DNA of 46,683 bases from Clostridia bacterium (GTDB lineage: Bacteria > Bacillota > Clostridia > Christensenellales > Aristaeellaceae). Shown here piece after piece: positions 41,662 to 46,683 of the stretch; position 1 is the first letter of the stretch, and each line of letters begins with the position of its first letter. Made by a program: the position numbers and the translations under genes. Location: NCBI GenBank assembly GCA_017526525.1, contig JAFXRG010000026.1:1-46683 (forward strand), in the 5' to 3' direction. The notes under the pieces are model-generated. The model was not told where the DNA came from. It was given only the letters and a program-made list of their open reading frames with translations, and did not search any database.

Positions 41662-41777
41662 CATTGACCTGCAATCCGGAAGCCTGCTGCCCCGGCTTTG
41701 TCATACCATTCCCGGGCGAGCATTTTGTCTTCCTGCATGCCTTGGCCGTTTTCAGGTGCACGGGCATGGAAGTACAT
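41661..41777 (-). pseudogene. Sel1-repeat gene remnant
   Basis: On the minus strand 38 codons read as one Sel1 repeat (APENGQGMQEDKMLAREWYD, then KAGAAG), ending in a stop at 41661. The upstream part of that frame shows no further Sel1 sequence and no start or ribosome site. It probably is the end of a lost Sel1 gene, lying opposite to and just ahead of the intact Sel1 gene at 41961. Confidence 0.55.
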
Positions 41778-41960
41778 GGATGGCCTGAACAGGATTTCCC
41801 GTGTCCTGCATCGAATCTGAAAATAAGTCTGCATTTTTGCAGCATACGCCGGCAGTGAGACAAAAAAACAGCGAAGAAGCCGGAAACATTCATGAAGGTG
41901 CTGCGAAACAAATGCAAAAGGATCCCAAACGCTGAAAAATCTGAAAGGATGGATAATGAA
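41778..41960. other. Intergenic stretch ahead of the Sel1 gene
   Basis: About 180 bases between the Sel1 remnant and the Sel1 gene, AT-richer than its surroundings. I see no convincing coding frame, promoter or hairpin, though a promoter for the 41961 gene must lie here or just upstream. Confidence 0.5.
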
Positions 41961-43079
41961 ATGAAAAAGGTCATTGCTTTGATTCTCTGCCTGGTGCTCT
42001 GCCTGGCGGCGGTTTCGGTGCATGCTGAGGAAACAGGGGAAGAAGAGAATACCGTGGCATCCCTGATCGAGGAAGCGTTCGGACTCTTGATGGAGGGCGA
42101 CTACCCGGGAGCCGCGGAGCTGATTAAAAAGGCGGCGGAAACAGGCGACTTCGGTGCGGAGAAAACGCTGGGGGACTGCTATGCCTCCGGTTTGGGCGTC
42201 GCCCAGGACGACCGGCTGGCGGCGGAATGGTATGCTAAGTCCGCCGGGCAGGGATATGCTCCGGCCCAGGCGCTGCTGGGCAATCTCTACCTGAGCGGCC
42301 GGGGCGTGGAACAAGACCTGGAAACGGCGCTGAAGTATATCCGGCTGGCGGTGGAGCAGGACGATCCTGCCGGGCAGTACTACCTGGGATTTTGCTATGA
42401 AACCGGGACGGCGGTGGAACAGGACGCGGTGAAGGCAGTGGAGTATTACAAGCTTTCCGCGGACCAGGGCCTGGCGGACGCGCAGTACAGGCTGGGTGTC
42501 ATGTACCAGACCGGAACGAACGCGGAACAGGATTTTGACCAGGCGTTCCATTACTACGGCCTGGCAGCCGCACAGAATTATCCGGAAGCGATGACAGCCC
42601 TGGGCTTTTTCTACGGACAGGGCCTCGGAACGGAACAGAATACGGACGAGATGCTGAAATATTACAGGATGGCGGCGGAAGTGGGAGAACCCATGGCGCT
42701 GTTCAATCTTGGATGCTGCTACCGGGACGGGATGGGGGTCGAGCCGGATGATGAAGAAATGCTGAAGTATTTCAATCTGGCCGTAGACCTGGGCAACGCC
42801 AACGCGCAGTTCAACCTCGGGTACTGCTACTATACGGGGCAGGGCGTGGAGCAGAACTACGACGAAGCCTTCCGGCTCTACCTGCTGGCGGCGAACCAGG
42901 AATTCCCCGTGGCCATGTTTGCCGTTGGAGACTGCTACTATCTCGGACATGGCACGGAACAGAATACCGAAACGGCTGCGGAATGGTACCGGAAAGCCCT
43001 GGACGCCGGATATGAACCGGATGAGACGGACCAGGCGCATATGAAGGAAGTTTTCGGCCAGGAGACTGCAAAGCCCTGA
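41961..43079 (+). CDS. Secreted Sel1-repeat protein
   Basis: A 372-residue exported protein: signal peptide (MKKVIALILCLVLCLAAVS, ending VHA) and about eight 36-residue Sel1/TPR-like repeats of the form YxLGxxYxxGxGVEQDxxxAxxYY. Sel1 arrays are protein-binding scaffolds. I chose ATG 41961 because the signal peptide starts there, with AAGGA 11 bases upstream; ATG 41949 and 41892 are in frame. It is followed by a K+ channel gene 20 bases later on the same strand. No catalytic domain seen; binding partner unknown. Confidence 0.85.
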   Translation: MKKVIALILCLVLCLAAVSVHAEETGEEENTVASLIEEAFGLLMEGDYPGAAELIKKAAETGDFGAEKTLGDCYASGLGVAQDDRLAAEWYAKSAGQGYAPAQALLGNLYLSGRGVEQDLETALKYIRLAVEQDDPAGQYYLGFCYETGTAVEQDAVKAVEYYKLSADQGLADAQYRLGVMYQTGTNAEQDFDQAFHYYGLAAAQNYPEAMTALGFFYGQGLGTEQNTDEMLKYYRMAAEVGEPMALFNLGCCYRDGMGVEPDDEEMLKYFNLAVDLGNANAQFNLGYCYYTGQGVEQNYDEAFRLYLLAANQEFPVAMFAVGDCYYLGHGTEQNTETAAEWYRKALDAGYEPDETDQAHMKEVFGQETAKP

Positions 43080-43099
43080 CATCATGGAGGTAAGCAATC

Positions 43100-44059
43100 A
43101 TGGCTAAGACAATCTCCCGCAAGGTATCCAACACGCTCATGATCGTTGAGAGCCTTGTGAACCTGGTTTCCCTTCCGATGGGCCTGGTGTCTTTCGGCAT
43201 GGCCTTCATGCTGCTGCCGGTGCTGTCGGAAATTCCCGCGGATCAGATGACGGAAGAAACCGCTGCGGCAATAAAACAGCTCAAGGAGTATTTTGATCCC
43301 ACCGCTGCCATTGTTTTCCTGGGCCTGTTTTTCCTGGCCCTTTCCGCGGCGCGGATGATCCGCGGCTTCCGCCTTCGGGCAACCAAAGGAGAATACTTCT
43401 TCCGGCTTGCGATCGGGCAGACGGCAGCTTTCCTGGCCTGTGCCCTGCTGCCGGTTTTGCTTGGCTATACGCTGACTTCAACGATGATTGTTTCAGTGAT
43501 CAGCGCGGCCGCCCTGGTCGCCGGGCGGGTTGTCGCCGTTGTGAAGGATCATCGGATCCGTTCAATTATTCCGAATGTACTGGCTGCGGCGGTTATCGTT
43601 TATTGCGCCCAGGAGCTTGCTTTCATGTGCGCGTTTCTTTTCCTGCTTTCGGTTTTCGCCCTGCTGTCCATTGTTTTTTCCAGGATCAGTTTCTCCGTCC
43701 TGAAAAAGATTGTTGTCAAAACCCACGCGTCGGAAATTATTTTCGGCCTTGTGCTTCTGATTGTAACCTTCGCCCTGCTCCTGACGTTTTTTGAGCCGAA
43801 TATGGGCAACTTCAAGGACGCGCTGTGGTACTGCTTTGCCATTGTGACCACCATCGGATTCGGCGACCTGACCGCTGTGACCGATTTCGGACGGATCCTT
43901 TCCGTGATCCTCGGCGCATACGGAATCGTCGTCGTCGCCCTGATCACGTCCATCATTGTCAATTTCTACGGAGAAACAAAATCGTCGCCCGATGCGGACG
44001 ACGAAGAGGATGCGGAATCCGAAGAGGCGCGAAAGCCTGAAGGGAGCGCGGAAGCCTAA
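43100..44059 (+). CDS. Potassium channel-like membrane protein
   Basis: A 319-residue membrane protein with several N-terminal spans (about five) and, near the C-terminus, a pore unit: a helix, the selectivity filter TTIGFGDLT and a final span (ILGAYGIVVVALITSIIV). The acidic tail (SPDADDEEDAESEE) is probably cytoplasmic. The filter TIGFGD is a variant of TVGYGD, so K+ conduction is likely. No RCK domain. ATGGAGG precedes the ATG. Its stop overlaps that of the convergent gene by 4 bases. Confidence 0.87.
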   Translation: MAKTISRKVSNTLMIVESLVNLVSLPMGLVSFGMAFMLLPVLSEIPADQMTEETAAAIKQLKEYFDPTAAIVFLGLFFLALSAARMIRGFRLRATKGEYFFRLAIGQTAAFLACALLPVLLGYTLTSTMIVSVISAAALVAGRVVAVVKDHRIRSIIPNVLAAAVIVYCAQELAFMCAFLFLLSVFALLSIVFSRISFSVLKKIVVKTHASEIIFGLVLLIVTFALLLTFFEPNMGNFKDALWYCFAIVTTIGFGDLTAVTDFGRILSVILGAYGIVVVALITSIIVNFYGETKSSPDADDEEDAESEEARKPEGSAEA

Positions 44060-45243
44060 ACGGTTCCGGCCGCCGTGGAAACCTTCTCCAGCGTCTCTAT
44101 CAGGTTAATCCGCTCAAAGGGCAGATATCCCAGCACCTGGTAAATTCCTTCAAGAACCACAAGCACGATCAGCACAATTCCGGCCACAGGAATCAATGTG
44201 CTGATCATTTTGTTTTTCGGGATGCGCGTATAGGAAAACAGCAGCATAACCGGCGCCACAAACAGCAGCGGGACGGACTCCCCGAAGCCGACAGCGATTG
44301 CCGCCTGGCTGAATTCCATAAAACGCTCTGACATATCGTTGACCAGCGTATCCAGCGAACCGGCCTGGCGCCCCATGAGAACCAGCAGGATGATGAAATC
44401 GGCCACTGCCGCAAGCACCAGAATCACCGAAAGATAGATGGAAAAATGCAGGGAGTTGCGCCTGGTCTGCAGGAAAGCAAGGTACTCCTCATGACTGCGT
44501 CCATGGCGGCGGAAGCGCATTTCCCGTGTTTTCATGTGCAGCGCCAGGATGACAAACACCGCGAAGGTGATCGGGGGCTTGACCGTCAGCAGCGGGAAAG
44601 CCCAGAAAGGAAGGGTAATGCTTCCCCGGGCGCTTTTCCACTTGATGATCCAGGAAGCGGCCTCACATGCCAGCGGAAGCAGCGCCAGCACCCGCAGGAT
44701 GATGACCTTTTTCCCGGTCAGCACCCGTTTCGGCCGGGCATTCAGGAAATACATGAACAGCGTGCACAGAAACAGGTCGATAAAGAGATTGAAAGCAATA
44801 AATCCGTTTTTATTTGCAGAGCGGAACATACTTGTCATCACCGGCAGCACATCCTCCGGATCCGATACCAGTTTACCGGCCGCGCCGACGACATAGCGGG
44901 AAAACATCCCGGCGCTCACCGCAAAAATTCCCAGCGCTGCGGCGCCGTTCCGGATCAGCTGCTTTTTAAAGCCTTCCGCATTATTCAGAATTTTGGAAAA
45001 GTTCGCAATCAGCAGGAACGGCAGGGACAGGGACGCGACATATGCCAGAACGTTCTGCAGATCTTCGGTGCTGTTCTTCAGCCCTTCGTCCATTCTGGCG
45101 CCGATCTGGATCATGGCCGGAATGACAGACAGAACAATACAAAGCCACCCCAGCATCTGAAAATGCTGATAACTCAGCGGCCCCCTGTAACGGATATCCT
45201 CGTGGATGGAAACCTCATGCAGTTTCCTGCGCTTTCTGCCCAT
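44056..45243 (-). CDS. Multi-pass membrane protein of unknown function
   Basis: A 395-residue protein with eight to nine predicted spans (for example CIVLSVIPAMIQIG, AALGIFAVSAGMFS, FINLFI-like) and a short basic N-terminus (MGRKRRKLHEVSIHED). No family recognised and no catalytic motif seen. I chose ATG 45243, preceded by GGAGGG; a frame extension to 45567 upstream has no ribosome site and crosses the repeats described below. Convergent with the K+ channel gene, overlapping its stop by 4 bases. Confidence 0.72.
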   Translation of the reverse strand: MGRKRRKLHEVSIHEDIRYRGPLSYQHFQMLGWLCIVLSVIPAMIQIGARMDEGLKNSTEDLQNVLAYVASLSLPFLLIANFSKILNNAEGFKKQLIRNGAAALGIFAVSAGMFSRYVVGAAGKLVSDPEDVLPVMTSMFRSANKNGFIAFNLFIDLFLCTLFMYFLNARPKRVLTGKKVIILRVLALLPLACEAASWIIKWKSARGSITLPFWAFPLLTVKPPITFAVFVILALHMKTREMRFRRHGRSHEEYLAFLQTRRNSLHFSIYLSVILVLAAVADFIILLVLMGRQAGSLDTLVNDMSERFMEFSQAAIAVGFGESVPLLFVAPVMLLFSYTRIPKNKMISTLIPVAGIVLIVLVVLEGIYQVLGYLPFERINLIETLEKVSTAAGTV

Positions 45244-45257
45244 TGCAGACCCTCCCC

Positions 45258-45308
45258 GGTGCAATCCTGTCCGGATTACAGCCTTTTTGACTGCAGCCGG
45301 ATTGCACC
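45258..45308. repeat. Inverted repeat around an orphan gene fragment's 5' end
   Basis: GGTGCAATCC (45258-45267) and GGATTGCACC (45299-45308) are perfect 10-bp complements, 31 bases apart. A third half-site GGATTAC lies between them. It could be an operator for the gene at 45243 (minus) or a mobile-element scar. Confidence 0.4.
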
Positions 45309-45570
45309 ATTCAAAGAATATGATATCACAAAAGCGCCCGCCGGCAAAGAACCGTCTGCCGAGACTGAAAAAACCAATTATGCAGCGCAGCAGCCATTTC
45401 AGGGGGCGAACTGCCTGAACCCATTCCGCGAGTATCCGGACGTGGCTTCGGACCAGGTGGAAGAATTTATGACCGATGATTTTATGACCGTTACCCACGT
45501 GCTGGAGGGGCGATATCCGGAACCGAAGGAAATCGAGGATTGTCCGAAACTGGAGAATGTTCCGCATTAA
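45301..45570 (+). pseudogene. Orphan C-terminal gene fragment
   Basis: An open frame of about 90 codons with protein-like composition: AAQQPFQGANCLNPFREY, VEEFMTDDFMTVTHVLEG, then IEDCPKLENVPH and a stop. There is no ATG near its start and no ribosome site; only a rare ATT at 45301 is available. Upstream it runs antisense through the membrane gene. It resembles the tail of a real protein whose 5' part is gone. Family not recognised. Confidence 0.4.
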
Positions 45571-45716
45571 TCCGCGAACATGAAGACAAATAAACAGAGC
45601 CAGACCGGAAAATGACTGCTTCCGGCCTGGCTTTTGAGTTTTATGTGTTTTCCGACATAATTGAGAGATTGGGACGAAACAGACGAAGGAAAAAGATTTC
45701 TGTATCAGATGCTGTT

Positions 45717-45760
45717 AGAGCCGGGCAAAAAGGGCCAATTTGCCCGGCTCTGATTGGCCC
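45717..45760. repeat. Nested, mutually exclusive hairpins
   Basis: AGAGCCGGGCAAA (45717-45729) pairs perfectly with TTTGCCCGGCTCT (45739-45751). Its 9-nt loop holds GGGCCAA (45732-45738), which can instead pair with TTGGCCC at 45754-45760. The 2-nt linker after the 13-bp stem is too short to form both at once, so the hairpins exclude each other. CCCGGGCC-TAAC at 45767-45778 is also half-complementary to the first arm. It lies upstream of an ISL3 remnant and could be an element end. Confidence 0.6.
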
Positions 45761-45826
45761 ATTTAACCCGGGCCTAACACGACCGCTGCGGCGGGGAAGG
45801 GGAAACGTAAACGGGAAGGCCGGGGT

Positions 45827-46499
45827 CTGCCCCAGGATGATACCGTTGAACATTACTGTCCTCAAGCAACGTTCTGTATTGATCCGTTCCATGTGGTTTC
45901 CTGGTGTGAGGAAGTCCTGGATACCGTCCGGAAGCAGCAGTGGAATGAAGCAAGAAAGAGAGTTGCTGAGGAGAACAAAGGGAAAGCAAAGCGCGGAAGA
46001 GGACGCCCAAAGGGTGGCTCTACGGAAAAGACTGCTGCTCAGAAGGAAGCCGAAATCATGAAGAGTTCCAAGTATCCGCTACTCATGAATCCGGATCATC
46101 TGAGCGAATCTTATCAGGTCAAGCTTCAGGAGATACTCCTTTATGACAAACGGTTAGCCACAGCCTATCGATTAAAGGAAGGACTTCGGGCGATCTTTCA
46201 CCTCCCTGCAGATGAAGTGCGGCTTGCGCTGGAGAAATGGCGCCGTCGCGCCTGGTCCAGCAGAATTCCGGAATTTATTGAGCTTTCAAAGGAAGATCCG
46301 GCGGCATATGAACGCGATTGTTGCCACTGTAACGCACCAGATTTCAAACGCACGGGTTGAGGCCACCAACAACAAGATCAAGCTGACGATTCGCATGGCT
46401 TACAGATTCCGGAACATCGATAACCTTATTGCTATGATCTATCTCCGTTGTGGCGGGAGAGTGATCTATCTACCGGAAAGAGCTCCTGAGGCGGCTTAA
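45827..46499 (+). pseudogene. ISL3-family transposase remnant, frameshifted
   Basis: The frame from ~45827 gives VEHYCPQATFCIDPFHVV, a conserved DDE-domain block of ISL3 transposases containing one catalytic Asp, and goes on through LLMNPDHLSESYQ to about 46285. The end of the protein (SNARVEATNNKIKLTIRMAY, then FRNIDNLIAMIYLRC) is then found in another frame up to 46499. The N-terminal zinc finger, HTH and first Asp are missing. So the gene is cut at the 5' end and carries a frameshift near 46285; it should be inactive. Confidence 0.85.
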
Positions 46500-46599
46500 C
46501 CCACATCTTCTATGGATGCCTCGGAAAATATGGTAGAATAACCTAACGTAAATCTTGCCCGGGCACAGGTCCAGGCTGAATGAAAGAAGGGAACGCAAC

Positions 46600-46683
46600 A
46601 TGCGGAAACAGGCTTTCGGAGACCGTCAGGTTTCAGTGATCGGCTTGGGCAGCGGAGAGTTCGGCGGGAAGATTTCGGAGCGC
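46600..46683 (+). CDS. Aldo/keto reductase, N-terminal part (runs off the window)
   Basis: Twenty-eight codons beginning MRKQAFGDRQVSVIGLG, then SGEFGGKISE. The pattern G..VS.IGLG...FG is the first strand of aldo/keto reductases. AAGAAGGGA precedes the ATG by about 8 bases. A stretch of 100 bases with no recognised feature separates it from the transposase remnant. Confidence 0.6.
   Translation, partial: MRKQAFGDRQVSVIGLGSGEFGGKISER

Noticed and set aside
41661-43097. Long minus-strand frame across the Sel1 gene
   Set aside because: Only its last 38 codons look like protein; the rest mirrors the Sel1 repeats.
45732-45760. H-type pseudoknot
   Set aside because: A 2-nt linker cannot span a 13-bp stem, so the two helices are alternatives.

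Overview
The window looks like a chromosomal piece of an anaerobic, gut- or rumen-type Clostridia (Bacillota). Coding regions are fairly GC-rich, ribosome binding sites are strong AGGAGG-type, ATGA/TTGA start-stop overlaps are common, and a class B sortase, a Nif11-like peptide family and a QueT transporter fit that group. The taxonomic placement is inference. No rRNA, tRNA or CRISPR array was seen.

Layout. 1-2527: end of a GGGtGRT-family gene with a terminator, a short-chain dehydrogenase and a secreted phosphodiester glycosidase-like protein. 2529-4298: a Y1/RAYT-type tyrosine transposon and an internally deleted, MITE-like copy of it, with a small low-GC gene for a double-glycine leader peptide between them. 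4299-8192 (minus): a giant c-di-GMP phosphodiesterase-like protein with a LacI-type ligand-binding domain and a beta-helix-like tail. 8281-14796: queT followed by a compact shikimate/tyrosine operon, aroB-aroC-aroE/K fusion-aroQ-aroA-tyrA, behind one clear promoter and a possible preQ1 riboswitch leader. 14898-15377: a secreted SH3-like protein. 15500-22905 (minus): a surface-display operon of foldase, 1701-residue wall-anchored protein and class B sortase. 23127-23986: small proteins. 24091-27001 (minus): an S41-like secreted protease and an anion permease. 27204-27965: a secreted protein with 11-residue tryptophan repeats.

28135-41648 is the most interesting part and reads as one peptide-export locus. 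Operon A (28135-35451) encodes a 72-residue stub of an NHLM-type HlyD protein, a C39-peptidase ABC transporter, a second ABC transporter, a STAS protein and a membrane SpoIIE-phosphatase/HATPase fusion. Operon B (36322-41648) encodes a secreted transglutaminase-like protein, three tandem Nif11-like precursor peptides (conserved 63-residue leaders ending in GG, different cores) and two GT2 glycosyltransferases with helical repeat tails. A MerR-type regulator lies between them. Both operons start at nearly identical TTGACC-19-TAnCAT promoters with an inverted repeat in the over-long spacer, the MerR signature. The proposal is a regulated, possibly glycosylated RiPP system in which the C39 transporter removes the leaders. 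Product chemistry and target are unknown.

41661-46683: a Sel1-repeat remnant opposite an intact Sel1-repeat secreted protein, a two-pore-helix K+ channel, a multi-pass membrane protein, an orphan C-terminal gene fragment, an unusual nested hairpin, a frameshifted ISL3-family transposase remnant and the start of an aldo/keto reductase gene.
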